Assembly: GCF_013450295.1 (NCBI RefSeq)
Contig: NZ_SKBR01000003.1
Location: forward strand, 992,001 to 1,056,000
Origin: Streptomyces sp. AJS327
GTDB taxonomy: Bacteria > Actinomycetota > Actinomycetes > Streptomycetales > Streptomycetaceae
Length of the DNA: 64,000 nt
Direction: 5' to 3'
Numbering within the stretch: position 1 is the stretch's first letter; every line of letters starts with the position of its first letter. Shown piece by piece: positions 17,935-26,606 of this stretch. Below the pieces are notes generated by a model. That model had not been told where the DNA came from, did not search any database, and saw only the letters and a program-made list of their open reading frames with translations. A program made the translations under genes and the position numbers.

Positions 17935-18548
17935 TGAAGGAGGAGCGCCCCAAGCCCACGCGCGCCGAATTGCTGAACGGACGCAGCGCCGCGGGCGTGA
18001 TCCGCTACGCCCGGCTGAACGAGGGGCCCGAAGGGGGATACACCGACGAGGATCTCTTCATCGAGATCCAGGCGGCCGGGCCCGACGGGATGGTGACACT
18101 GCTGCGAACCGTGCAGTCTCCGCTGCTCAGGACGGGCGCGGGCCGCACGCTCGTCGGCCGAGAAGTGCGCGTCCGGCATACGACGCTTGACCCTCACTAT
18201 CTCGAGGACGTGCTCGTCGAGCAGTGGCCGGCAGAGGTCGCGGAAGCGCTGAAGCCGTTCCGTCCGCGAGGCCGAGGAGCGTTCGGCTATCGAGTGTGGT
18301 CGCTCATCTCGGGCCTCGGCGTCGTGGTCGGTTGCGGAGGGATCATGCTCCTGGTCCCGTCGCTGTGCGTGCTCATCGCCACGCTGATCTTCGGGCCGCA
18401 GATGGTCGACAACTTCCCGGCCTGGCTGCAGCCCGTCGTGGTGTTCCCGGCGAGCGTCGTCGCTGTGCCGCTGGGCTTCTGGGTCCACTTTGCCTGCGGG
18501 TACCGAGCAGAGACAACACGCGCGAAGATCGAAGGACGAACATCATGA
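17931..18548 (+). CDS. membrane protein of unknown function
   Basis: A 205-residue protein. The N-terminal half is soluble (GVIRYARLNEGPEGGYTDED ... GREVRVRHTTLDPHYLEDVL), again resembling the beta domain of the preceding protein. Three hydrophobic stretches follow (SLISGLGVVVGCGGIMLLV; LCVLIATLIFG; PVVVFPASVVAVPLGFWVHF). ATG start overlaps the previous stop and the stop overlaps the next start, both as ATGA. No family recognised with confidence. Confidence 0.78.
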   Translation: MMKEERPKPTRAELLNGRSAAGVIRYARLNEGPEGGYTDEDLFIEIQAAGPDGMVTLLRTVQSPLLRTGAGRTLVGREVRVRHTTLDPHYLEDVLVEQWPAEVAEALKPFRPRGRGAFGYRVWSLISGLGVVVGCGGIMLLVPSLCVLIATLIFGPQMVDNFPAWLQPVVVFPASVVAVPLGFWVHFACGYRAETTRAKIEGRTS

Positions 18549-18904
18549 CGGCTCAGCCCTGGCCTGCGGATCCCGCATCCGCATGGGCGGAGGCCGTGCG
18601 GTCGCCTGCGCCCTACGAGCGCCTCACGGATCCGCCCGATGCCGGGGCTGCCGATGCGGATTCGATCGCGGACTGGATCGAGGACCAGCGATCGGTGCTG
18701 CCGATGCTCGCGATCGTGAGCGCAGCGGTCGGCGCGATCGTCATCGGCGGCCTGATGATCAGTGTCCCACCGCGCCCCGGGGACGGCGCGGCGAAAGCCT
18801 CGGTGCAGTGGGCGACCGGAGTCGGACTGCTCGTCGCGAGCGCCGTGTCGGTCTGTGGGCGGCGATCAGCCGACGGAGACGGAGAGCGCGACCGCCGCGC
18901 CTGA
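18545..18904 (+). CDS. small two-TM membrane protein of unknown function
   Basis: A 119-residue protein with an acidic Pro/Ala N-terminus and two hydrophobic segments (LPMLAIVSAAVGAIVIGGLM and VQWATGVGLLVASAVSV), ending in a charged tail. Last of three ATGA-overlapping genes, so it is probably made together with the two larger membrane proteins as one complex. No homologue recognised. Confidence 0.72.
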   Translation: MTAQPWPADPASAWAEAVRSPAPYERLTDPPDAGAADADSIADWIEDQRSVLPMLAIVSAAVGAIVIGGLMISVPPRPGDGAAKASVQWATGVGLLVASAVSVCGRRSADGDGERDRRA

Positions 18905-19326
18905 TCCCCGAGGTGCGGCTCGTGCTCTGCCAGCTGCACCGCCCGGTTCAACGTCAACCAGGGCGACGGATATCGGGAGACATGCGTGGCGATCGGTGCG
19001 CAGGTGCGCACCGGGTTGACCGGGGATGGCGGTTGCGGGCCATGCCGCATGGCTGGGCGCGGAATAAGCGTCGGGGTTGGTGGGTTCCACTCGGCGGCTC
19101 CTCGTCTGGCGGTGGCGGGCTCGCACGCCCTGACCGCCGGGTCGCTTCCTGTCAATGGGGGCAAGGGAGTCACTGGAGCCTCCGGCGTCGCACCGCCGGG
19201 GGCCTTCCCTCTTCTCGCGGGCGCTGGGCCACGGCGAGGGATCACGAACCGTACGGCGACGTCCCGCTACAGTCCAGAGTTTCTGTGTCAGCTCAGCGCA
19301 GAAGCGTCGGCTATGTATGCCTGCGG
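18905..19326. other. element-internal intergenic, no supported gene
   Basis: About 0.42 kb after the membrane-protein operon and up to the Xis-like relic. Frames on both strands are short or unnatural in composition. Nothing further seen. Confidence 0.5.
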
Positions 19327-19522
19327 TCATGCCGCCAAGCCCAGCAGGTTCAACAGGCCGGCGGTCACCACCCGGTAGGCGTTGCCCAGGCGCAGCACCT
19401 TGCACGGGTACTGGCCACGCTTGGCGAGCTCGTACCCCTTGCTTCGTCCGAGCCCCAGTGCTCGGTTGCTGGTCTCCAGGTCAACAGCGGCAGGAAGCTC
19501 CAGCAGGCTCCTCGCGGCTCAT
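19327..19522 (-). pseudogene. Xis/AlpA-like excisionase relic
   Basis: Too short and broken to be listed as a normal gene. On the minus strand one frame reads AAVDLETSNRALGLGRSKGY ... KRGQYPCKVLRLGNAYRVVT and ends at 19327. This is the small winged/MerR-like HTH domain found next to integrases of actinomycete integrative elements (excisionase/AlpA-like). The only good start, ATG at 19522 (MSREE), is in another frame; a one-base insertion just after it, in GAGGAGCCTG, would explain the break. Confidence 0.6.
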
Positions 19523-19653
19523 GCCCTTCGCTCGGCCCACGGGTTCGTTGTCACGCATACGCGCTCCATCCATGACTGAGCCCTCGGCGAACACGGTGAT
19601 CGAGGCTCGTCTCCAGGCCATGGAATCAACGCTAAGCGGGTTAATGTGTCTTC

Positions 19654-20352
19654 ATGACACAACACTGTTCTGACCATGGATACGAGAAGAGCGACGAGGA
19701 CAACGCCCTCGAGTGGGTGGACCAGGTCATGGCCACCGTGGCCGCCGAGGTCCGCAGGCGACGGAAGGAACTGGGTTGGAGCGCGCAGGACTTGGCCGAC
19801 AAGTGCGAGGTGATCGGTCACTCGATCCCTCGCAATGTGATCGCCAACATGGAGTCCGGTCGGCGCTCCAACCTGCCCCTGGTCGACGTCATGGTCCTGG
19901 CCCGGGCCCTGAACACATCCCCCATCTGCCTCATCTATCCCGTCGGCTACATCGACGACGTACAGCGGCTTCCCCTCGAACACCCCACCTCCACGCTGGA
20001 TGCACTGAAGTGGTTCACCGGGGAGAGCGCCGAACTCGGTGCCGAGGACGACATGCTGCGCTACTTCCGCGCCCACCGCGCTGCCGAGGAGAGGCTCCGG
20101 ACCGCAGGTCAAGAGGAGGAATACGCGGGCTACAAGGCCCGGAGTGCCAATAACGCCGACCGGAAGGCCGAAGCCCTCCGTGCTCAAGCCAGTGCCGCCC
20201 AGGCGGCCGAGGCGGCCAAAGTCCGTCTGCGAAAGGCCCGCGCCTTCATCAAGGAGGGAGGTGTCACGCCTCCCCATCTGTGGTCCGACCTCGCCGCCGA
20301 GGTCGACCCACCCGAATCCATCCCCAACAGCATTGAGGAGAACGACGTTTGA
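19654..20352 (+). CDS. HTH (XRE-type) regulator of the element
   Basis: A 232-residue protein. An N-terminal helix-turn-helix lies at about residues 28-85 (RRRKELGWSAQDLADKCEVI ... RNVIANMESGRRSN), followed by a helical middle and a long Ala/Glu/Arg-rich coiled segment around residues 130-205. The stop overlaps the first codon of the integrase relic (TTGA at 20349-20352), which shows regulator and integrase formed one operon. The frame appears intact. It probably controlled int/xis expression. Confidence 0.8.
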   Translation: MTQHCSDHGYEKSDEDNALEWVDQVMATVAAEVRRRRKELGWSAQDLADKCEVIGHSIPRNVIANMESGRRSNLPLVDVMVLARALNTSPICLIYPVGYIDDVQRLPLEHPTSTLDALKWFTGESAELGAEDDMLRYFRAHRAAEERLRTAGQEEEYAGYKARSANNADRKAEALRAQASAAQAAEAAKVRLRKARAFIKEGGVTPPHLWSDLAAEVDPPESIPNSIEENDV

Positions 20353-21213
20353 AGGGCTCTACCCACCGCCGTTGCTACTGCCGTGACCCCTAGACCGGCA
20401 AGCGGCTCGGCAAGAAGTGCCCCAGGCTCTCCAGCCGCAAGCACGGCTCGTACTCCGTACGCCAGGAACTCCCGCCCCGCGAGGACGGCACCCGCCGCTC
20501 CTTCAGCCGCGCCGGATACGAGACCCTCAAGGCCGCTCAGGCCGACCTCGACCACATACGCGCGCTCCTCGGTCTCGCCGAGTCCGACGAGTCCGAGGGG
20601 CTGACCCAGATCGCCGCGCTGTTGGAGAAGGTTGCCGACGAGAAGGCTCCGCTGCCGGAAATCGAGCCGACCCGCAGGCGCCTCAGCCACGGCCTGGACC
20701 TGACGAGCCGTCTCACGGCCGGCGAGTGGCTGGACATGTGGTTGGCCGGTAAGAAGGGGCGGCAGAGCGCCATCAGTCGCGACGAGAGCAACATCCGCGT
20801 GCACCTCAAGCCGCGGATTGGGCACTACCGGCTCGATCGGCTGCGAGTCGCTCACCTCTCGGAGATGTTTGAGGCGATCGCAGAGGCCAATGTCGAGATC
20901 GCCGAGGGCAAACGCCGCGCGGCGCAAGGCGTTCGAGGACCTCTCTCAGATCCCCTGGAAGGGACGCGAGCCCCGCGCCCGCCGCAAGGCGATGAAGGCG
21001 GCCATCGCCGAGATGGAGCCCTACCGCCGCATCGTCGGTCCGGCCACGCGTCAGCGCGTCCGCTCCACCCTGCGGGCTGCGCTGAACGCCGCGACCGCCG
21101 AGGCCGCCGCTCGGTTCGTGCCACGGGCCCGAGCCACCTCCGACAACACCGCCCCGAAGCGGAGCCCGAGCCCGACGACGCGCAGCATCCGGCCCGGAGT
21201 CCGCGCCGGATGA
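20349..21213 (+). pseudogene. int: site-specific integrase (tyrosine recombinase) pseudogene
   Basis: Starts TTG at 20349 (KGSTHRRCYCRDP), overlapping the upstream stop. Codon 15 is an in-frame TAG (20391-20393). Beyond it the frame continues with the AP2-like arm-binding domain (KHGSYSVRQELPPREDGTRR, AGYETLKAAQADLDHIRALL) and the core-binding domain (TAGEWLDMWLAGKKGRQSA, GHYRLDRLRVAHLSEMFEAI). Near 20925 the coding sense shifts frame (AFEDLSQIPWKGREPRARRK, GPATRQRVRSTLRAALNAAT). The whole catalytic domain with the R-H-R-Y residues is missing. Three independent lesions make it non-functional; neighbouring tRNA-Arg was its target. Confidence 0.85.
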
Positions 21214-21358
21214 TGCTGATCCGTTGGGAGCCATTTCGGAGATCAACTCTCTGTCCGCTCACGCACCGCTCACGCAAACGGTCCCGGACGAGGAGTCCGA
21301 GGCCGAATAGAGTGCCTCCCTGGGTGAGAAACCCCAGGTCAGGTGGGTAATGCGTTTG

Positions 21359-21431
21359 TGCCCCCGGCAGGATTCGAACCTGCGACACCCGCTTTAGGAG
21401 AGCGGTGCTCTATCCCCTGAGCTACGGAGGC
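21359..21431 (-). tRNA. tRNA-Arg (anticodon CCU)
   Basis: Complete 73-nt cloverleaf on the minus strand. Acceptor GCCTCCG pairs with CGGGGGC (one G-U), D-arm GCTC/GAGC, anticodon stem CCGCT/AGCGG with loop CTCCTAA, T-arm GCAGG-TTCGAAT-CCTGC. CCA is not encoded. It reads AGG codons. Its 3' half is the integration site of the element to the left. Confidence 0.97.
21366..21400. repeat. proximal att copy inside tRNA-Arg
   Basis: The 35-bp sequence within the intact tRNA gene that is repeated at 15849-15883. It covers the anticodon loop to the acceptor stem, the usual crossover region for tRNA-targeting tyrosine recombinases. Confidence 0.88.
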
Positions 21432-21979
21432 GGAGGGGGAGGTGGTGAGGTTGGCGGCGATCGGTGATCGTCCGGCCGCTCCCCGTCACGTTCGCCCCGT
21501 TCCGGTGGCCGCGAGGGATCCACGGCCGCGACTAGCGTACCGGGTCACCGACTCGGGTGTGGAACGCCTTTCGGCGTTCGCCTCCCGCCGGGCGTTGGGC
21601 CGCCGGTGGTGGTGGGGGAGCGCCCCGGATGGGTTGTCCGACTCGTCCGCGTCTTGGCCCGCCGCGTCCGTGTCTCGTTCCCGTTCGCCTTGCCGGATCG
21701 GGAGTGGCGCGGGCGGTCCGCCGTTCCGTGGGCGGGAGTTCGGGCGGGCGGGCCCTCAACGCTGGTTCGGGCGAGGGCGATGTGGTGGTCGCACTGTGTG
21801 CCCGCCCGCGGGTGCTGCTGTGCCCGTAGCGGACGGACGGTGTGCCCTGGGTGGGGCAGAGGGGCGGATACCTGGTTACGGGGCGCGCGGGCTGCGGGGT
21901 GGGGCGTGCGGGAGCAGCATGGGTGGAGGGATGTCGCGAGGCCGTGGACCAGCCGCGGTCCGAAGGATCGGGGTGACCC
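21432..21979. other. intergenic, no supported gene
   Basis: About 0.55 kb upstream of the His-rich gene. It contains a 7-bp perfect hairpin GAACGCC-TTTC-GGCGTTC at 21562-21579, a possible terminator or, on the minus strand, a GAAA-tetraloop structure. Frames crossing it are Arg/Pro-rich and not credible. Confidence 0.5.
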
Positions 21980-22276
21980 ATGACGACAGCTCACGCTCCC
22001 CACCCGTCGCACGCTCACGAGCACGGACCGGGCTGCGGTCACGTCGCCGTGCCGCACCGGGACCATGTGGACTACGTGCACGACGGACACCTCCACCGCG
22101 TGCACGGCGATCACGTCGACGAATGTGAGCCGGGAGAGCACACCGCCCACGAACGGCACGTTCACGAGCACGGCCCGGGGTGCGGGCATGTGGCGGTGCC
22201 GCACGACGATCACGTGGACTACGTGCACGACGGTCATCGGCACGCCTTCCACGACGGTCACTGGGACGACCACTGA
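21980..22276 (+). CDS. histidine-rich duplicated metal-binding protein
   Basis: A 98-residue protein with 27 histidines and 3 cysteines. It is built of two near-identical 33-residue units (residues 13-45 and 62-94), each of the form HEHGPGCGHVAVPH-x-DH ... VDYVHDGHxH. There is no signal peptide or membrane segment, so it is cytoplasmic. Such His/Cys/Asp density suggests a Zn2+ or Ni2+ buffer or chaperone; similar small His-rich proteins occur near zinc-responsive genes in actinomycetes. ATG at 21980, with GGGG about 7 bp upstream. Function is inferred from composition only. Confidence 0.85.
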   Translation: MTTAHAPHPSHAHEHGPGCGHVAVPHRDHVDYVHDGHLHRVHGDHVDECEPGEHTAHERHVHEHGPGCGHVAVPHDDHVDYVHDGHRHAFHDGHWDDH

Positions 22277-22350
22277 GCCGCCATCCTTGCCCGGCTGCCC
22301 GGCTGCCCGGCTGACGGTGGTGTGGATCGGGCGGTCCGGGCGGTGGGTGA

Positions 22351-22974
22351 TCAGGCGGCGCGGCCCGCCTTGAGGGCCCGGGTGACCTCGACGACGCGGC
22401 GGGCCTGGACCTGGGCGGCGGTGCGGGCCACCTCGTCGACGGGGTTCTCGCCCTGCGCGTCGACGTGGGAGGTGCCGTACGGGTTGCCGTCGGTGAACTT
22501 CGAGGCGGTGGTGTAGCCGGGCGTCACCAGGATGCCCCCGAAGTGGTGAACCGTGTTGTAGAGGGCGAGGAGCGTCGACTCCTGGCCACCGTGCAGGGTC
22601 GCGGAGGCCGTGAAGCCGCTGTAGGTCTTGTCGACGAGCTGTCCGTTCGCCCACAGCCCGCCGAGCTGGTCGATGAACTGCTTCAGCTGGGACGAGACGT
22701 TGCCGAATCGGGTGGGGCTGCCCAGGATCAGCGCGTCCGCCCAGTCGGCGTCGTCCGGGGTCGCCTCGGGGATGTCCGCGGTGGCCCGGGCGTTCGCCGC
22801 CCAGGCCGGGTTGGAGTCGATCGCCGCCTGCGGGGCGAGTTCCGTGGCCCGGCGCAGCCGCACTTCCGCGCCTTCCTGTTCGGCCGTCTGGGCGATCTCC
22901 TGGGCGAGGGTCGCGATGGTGCCGGTTGAGGAGTAGTAGACGACGGCGACCTTGACGGGGGCGGGGGTGCTCAT
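22351..22974 (-). CDS. wrbA: NAD(P)H:quinone oxidoreductase, WrbA family
   Basis: A 207-residue flavodoxin-fold protein. The FMN phosphate loop is YYSSTGTIATLAQ near the N-terminus, the flavin-contact block is LILGSPTRFGNVSSQLKQFI, and the WrbA-specific region is ASATLHGGQESTLLALYNTV with HHFGGILVTPGYT. WrbA reduces quinones by two electrons and protects from oxidative stress; it is tetrameric and cytosolic. ATG at 22974. Convergent with the His-rich gene. Confidence 0.96.
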   Translation of the reverse strand: MSTPAPVKVAVVYYSSTGTIATLAQEIAQTAEQEGAEVRLRRATELAPQAAIDSNPAWAANARATADIPEATPDDADWADALILGSPTRFGNVSSQLKQFIDQLGGLWANGQLVDKTYSGFTASATLHGGQESTLLALYNTVHHFGGILVTPGYTTASKFTDGNPYGTSHVDAQGENPVDEVARTAAQVQARRVVEVTRALKAGRAA

Positions 22975-23476
22975 GGCGGGCTCCGATCGATGCGTCTCCG
23001 GGTGGCTGGGCGGTGCGTACCGACGCGGCGGGTTGGCCCCGCGTGCGGGTGCTCCCGGGCGGTCCGGTGCGGTTCACCGACGACGTCCGTTGGCGGCGGC
23101 CGAACCCACGATGCGCGGTACGTCCTCATTTTCCGGTCTGCGCCGCGGGCGCGCCCGCGCGCGGCGCGGAGGGGGCGCCACTCTGCGACCGCCTGGCGTC
23201 TGGACACCACTCCGCGCGGTTGCCCGTACGTCTCCCCGCACACCCCGTGTGCCCTGGCGCTCGTACCCCCTGCCCTCGGCCCACTCCGGTCCTTTCCGTT
23301 CGCGGGTGGTGCGGTTCAGCTCCTCCCTCCCCGGGGGACCCGCCGGTACGGGCCGCGACGGGGGTTTCGGTGTGGGACCCGGTAGTCGGGGGCGCGTCCG
23401 GGCGGCAGCCGGGACGGGGTCGAGGGCCCCGGCCGTGAGGGCGGTGACGCAGATCACTCGGCGGAGGCGAAATAAC

Positions 23477-23493
23477 CGGGGAGGCGATCCCCG
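23477..23493. promoter_or_regulatory. putative TetR operator, copy 1
   Basis: Perfect 5-bp inverted repeat CGGGG-N7-CCCCG followed by TTTAG, about 130 bp upstream of the TetR start. A second copy with the same arm, spacer length and T-run lies 37 bp on. A weak terminator for upstream transcription is the alternative. Confidence 0.5.
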
Positions 23494-23513
23494 TTTAGCC
23501 GGTGTCGGACGAA

Positions 23514-23530
23514 CGGGGGACCGCTCCCCG
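23514..23530. promoter_or_regulatory. putative TetR operator, copy 2
   Basis: CGGGG-N7-CCCCG followed by TTTTC, same layout as copy 1 at 23477-23493. Tandem operators upstream of a tetR gene are typical of autorepression. Confidence 0.5.
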
Positions 23531-23620
23531 TTTTCGTGCGGCAAGCCCGGCGCGATCCGCGTCCGGCACACCGTTGAAAGCGCACCGGCGAGAGCGCGCC
23601 GTCGAGAGGGGAGAGGGGCC

Positions 23621-24280
23621 GTGGGAGAGACCGTCCACGCCAACCCGGAGGCACCGCACACCGCCCCCTGCGGACGCGCCGACGCGGTACGTAACCGTGA
23701 CCGGATCGTGGACGCCGCGCGCGAGGCGTTCGTGATCAGCGGCCCGGAGGTCCCGCTCGACGAGATCGCGCGGAGCGCGGTGGTCGGAAACGCCACGCTC
23801 TACCGGCACTTCCCGGACCGCGACACCCTCATCCGTGCCGTCGTCCACGCCGTGACGCATCGCGTCGCGGAACGGGCGCGGACCGTGCTGGCCGAGGGTG
23901 GCGACGCCTTCGAGGCGCTGCGCCGGTTCGCGCTGGCCGCCGCGGAGGAACGGGTCGGCGCGCTCTGTCCCATGCTGTCCGGCCGGTTCGACCGGGACGA
24001 TCCGGAGTTCCTGGCCGGGCGGCGCCTCCTGGAGGAGCTGACGGACGAACTGCTCGGTCGCGCCCAGCGTGCCGGTCAGGTGCGCGGCGATATCGGCGCG
24101 GGCGACCTGATGGTGGTTCTCAGCCAGTTGACCAGGCCACTCCCCGGTACCGGACGCGCGGAGTTCGGACCGTTCGCCGAACGGCACCTGCTGCTGTTCC
24201 TCGACGGCCTGCGGACCACGGCGAGCTCCGAACTGCCCGGGCACCCGGCCACGCTGGAGGCCCTGCGCCCCACCGCCTGA
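23621..24280 (+). CDS. TetR-family transcriptional regulator
   Basis: A 219-residue repressor. The N-terminal HTH is at about residues 22-65 (RDRIVDAAREAFVISG ... DEIARSAVVGNATLYRHFPD), the C-terminal ligand domain is helical, with DAFEALRRFALAAAEERVGA typical of the TetR_C_33-like group. The GTG at 23621 has a strong purine tract upstream and a normal family length; longer in-frame starts run through the operator region. The efflux pump gene 480 bp downstream on the same strand is its likely target. Confidence 0.93.
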   Translation: MGETVHANPEAPHTAPCGRADAVRNRDRIVDAAREAFVISGPEVPLDEIARSAVVGNATLYRHFPDRDTLIRAVVHAVTHRVAERARTVLAEGGDAFEALRRFALAAAEERVGALCPMLSGRFDRDDPEFLAGRRLLEELTDELLGRAQRAGQVRGDIGAGDLMVVLSQLTRPLPGTGRAEFGPFAERHLLLFLDGLRTTASSELPGHPATLEALRPTA

Positions 24281-24763
24281 GGTACCGAGCGCGAAGCCGA
24301 CCCCGATCACCCCGGTCAGAAGGCGCACCGCGAGGCCCCGCCACCGCCGACTCCGCCTCGCGGCGTCAACAACCGTCCACCGGCAGTCAGCGGCCGGTAT
24401 CAGCCATCCACCCGACAGGTCGACGACGCTCTCCGGCCCCCGGTCACCGGAGCCCGAGAGGGAGCGCCTCGGATCAGCTCGGCTCCGTGTCGATCCGTGA
24501 ACGGCCCAGACCACGACCGAACCGGATTACGACTACGACCGGCTCAGGCCACGCCTGACCAGACCGCGACCGCTCAGGACACGGCCGAGCGGGTGCCGGC
24601 CGGGCAGACCGCGACCGGCTAGGTATCGACCGAGCCAGACCGAACCAGATCGACCCCGACCACGATCGCGCAGCACCGGGTCACCAGCAGTACCAGCACC
24701 GCGACGGTCCGCGACCGTCTGATTCCTTCTTGTTCCGTCACGCACCACGAGGTAGGCCTAGCC
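24281..24763. other. tetR-efflux pump intergenic
   Basis: About 0.48 kb without a gene. The stretch 24500-24720 is rich in short direct repeats of the type GACCGCGACCG/GACCGAACC. The CGGGG-N7-CCCCG dyad found before tetR is not repeated here. The pump promoter is presumably near its start, with ACGAGGTAGG as ribosome binding site. Confidence 0.5.
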
Positions 24764-26341
24764 ATGCCACAGACAGCCGACCGATCCGCCACCGAAGCCG
24801 AGGGAGGACCGAGCGCCAACGCCACCCGCTGGACCGCGCTCGTCTTCATCGCGCTGGCACAACTGATGGTCGTCCTCGACGCCACCATCGTGAACATCGC
24901 GCTGCCCACCGCCCAGTCCGACCTGGGCATATCCGACGGGAACCGGCAGTGGGTGATCACCGCGTACGCCCTCGCCTTCGGTGGTCTGCTGCTCTTCGGC
25001 GGACGGGTAGCGGACCTCTGGGGCCGCCGCCGCGCGTTCGTCATCGGACTGGCCGGATTCGCGGTGGCCTCCGCGCTGGGCGGAGCCGCCACCGGACAGG
25101 AGATGATGTTCGGGGCCCGCGCCCTCCAGGGCGTCTTCGGCGCGCTGCTGGCCCCCGCGGCCCTGTCGCTGCTCTCCGTGATGTTCACCGACACGAAGGA
25201 ACGCGCGAAGGCCTTCGGAATCTACGGGGCCATCGCGGGCGGTGGCGGAGCCATAGGCATGATCCTCGGTGGCGTGCTCACCGAGTACCTGGACTGGCGC
25301 TGGACGTTCTACGTCAACATCCCGTTCGCCGTGGTCGCGGCGGCCGGTGCCCTGCTGGTGATCAAGGAGCCGCGCGCGACCCGTACGCGGGCCCCGCTGG
25401 ACGTTCCCGGGGTGCTGCTGTCCACGTCCGGTCTCGTCACACTCGTCTACGCCTTCACCCGCGCCGAGTCTGAGGGCTGGAGCGACTCGACCACGCTGAC
25501 GCTGTTCCTGGTCAGTGCGGTGCTGCTGGCGGCGTTCGTCGTGGTGGAGACCAGGGTGGTGGCGCCGCTGCTGCCCCTGCGCGTGGTCATCGACCGCAAC
25601 CGGGGTGGCGCCTACCTCTCGGTCGGTCTCGCCGTGATCGCGATGTTCGGACTGTTTCTCTTCCTGACCTACTACTTCCAGGTCGTGAAGGACTGGTCGC
25701 CGGTACTGACCGGACTGGCGTTCCTGCCCACCGTCGCGGGCATGATCACTGGCTCCACACAGATCTCCGCCCGACTGATGACCCGGGTTCCGCCCAAGGT
25801 GCTCATGGGCCCGGGCTTCGTCGTCGCCTCCCTCGGCATGCTGCTCCTGACCCAGCTGACGGTCGACAGCTCCTACCTCGCGCTGATCCTGCCCGGGCAG
25901 CTGCTGCTCGGCCTCGGACTCGGAACGGCGTTCATGCCCGCGATGTCGCTGGCCACGCACGGGGTGCGCCCCCGGGACGCCGGAGTCGCCTCGGCCATGG
26001 TCAACACCTCACAGCAGGTGGGCGGGGCCGTCGGCACCGCCCTGCTGAACACCGTCGCGGCCGGCGCCACCACCGCCTACGCCACCTCGCACGCCGCCGA
26101 CGCCACCACCGCCCCCGGGCGGCGACTGCTGGAGCTGGAAAGTCTCGTGCACGGATACACCTCGGCGATCTGGTGGGGCTTCGGCGTCCTGCTGGTATCG
26201 GCCGCCGTCGCGCTGCTCTTCGTCAACAAGACGGTGGAACGCCCGTCCACGTCCGGAACGGGCTCCGGGTCCGGCTCCGGGGGCGCGCCGGGACGGGACG
26301 ACTCCGGCGAGCCGGAACAGGTGCTGGTCGGCGCCCACTGA
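24764..26341 (+). CDS. MFS multidrug efflux transporter (DHA2/EmrB-QacA, 14 TM)
   Basis: A 525-residue proton antiporter. TM1 carries the DHA2 signature LMVVLDATIVNIALP (acidic Asp in TM1), loop 2-3 has GGRVADLWGRRRAF (motif A), and the TM5 region has GGVLTEYLDWRWTFYVNIPF (motif C and the following WRW segment). About 14 hydrophobic segments fit the DHA2 group. The C-terminus is a Ser/Gly-rich tail. ATG at 24764. Likely controlled by the upstream TetR and exporting a cationic or lipophilic drug; substrate unknown. Confidence 0.95.
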   Translation: MPQTADRSATEAEGGPSANATRWTALVFIALAQLMVVLDATIVNIALPTAQSDLGISDGNRQWVITAYALAFGGLLLFGGRVADLWGRRRAFVIGLAGFAVASALGGAATGQEMMFGARALQGVFGALLAPAALSLLSVMFTDTKERAKAFGIYGAIAGGGGAIGMILGGVLTEYLDWRWTFYVNIPFAVVAAAGALLVIKEPRATRTRAPLDVPGVLLSTSGLVTLVYAFTRAESEGWSDSTTLTLFLVSAVLLAAFVVVETRVVAPLLPLRVVIDRNRGGAYLSVGLAVIAMFGLFLFLTYYFQVVKDWSPVLTGLAFLPTVAGMITGSTQISARLMTRVPPKVLMGPGFVVASLGMLLLTQLTVDSSYLALILPGQLLLGLGLGTAFMPAMSLATHGVRPRDAGVASAMVNTSQQVGGAVGTALLNTVAAGATTAYATSHAADATTAPGRRLLELESLVHGYTSAIWWGFGVLLVSAAVALLFVNKTVERPSTSGTGSGSGSGGAPGRDDSGEPEQVLVGAH

Positions 26342-26570
26342 CCCCACGCGTCGCACGCCGCCCGCTGAGCCTTGGCGGAGTGGGTGACTGGGACGCGAGC
26401 CGGGTGGCCGGACCGGAGCGCCCGCCCGGCCGTTCCAGGAGTGCACCGTCCCCCCCCCGCCCCTTTCCGGTCCGCTCGGCCACCCGCCGTCCCGCGGCTT
26501 GTCCGCCCGCCCCGGCCCGTTCCACCGCTCGCGCTCCGGCGCACGGAACGGGCCGGGGCGCTTCCATGCC

Positions 26571-26606
26571 GTGTTCCCCGTGTTCCCCGTGTTCCCCGTG
26601 TTCCCG
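26571..26606. repeat. 9-bp tandem repeat x4
   Basis: Four perfect tandem copies of CGTGTTCCC in noncoding sequence about 500 bp upstream of hrdD. Nine is a multiple of three, but no credible protein covers it. Confidence 0.92.

Larger units (their letters stand above)
15849..21400. mobile_element. decayed integrated element at tRNA-Arg(CCU)
   Basis: About 5.5 kb bounded by a 35-bp perfect direct repeat (15849-15883 and 21366-21400) that is the 3' half of tRNA-Arg(CCU), from anticodon loop to acceptor stem. The intact tRNA is at the right end. Next to it, in the expected position, is a broken tyrosine-recombinase-type integrase, preceded by an HTH regulator; an Xis-like relic and small membrane proteins fill the rest. 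No replication (RepSA/Prim-Pol) or TraB/FtsK-type transfer gene is present, so this is a shrunken remnant of an AICE-like element and can no longer move on its own. Confidence 0.8.
22975..23620. other. wrbA-tetR divergent intergenic region
   Basis: About 0.65 kb with no credible gene. The right third carries two copies of a CGGGG-N7-CCCCG dyad, each followed by TTT (23477-23493 and 23514-23530), annotated separately. A GA-rich ribosome binding site (GAGAGGGGAGAGGGG) precedes the TetR start. Confidence 0.6.
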
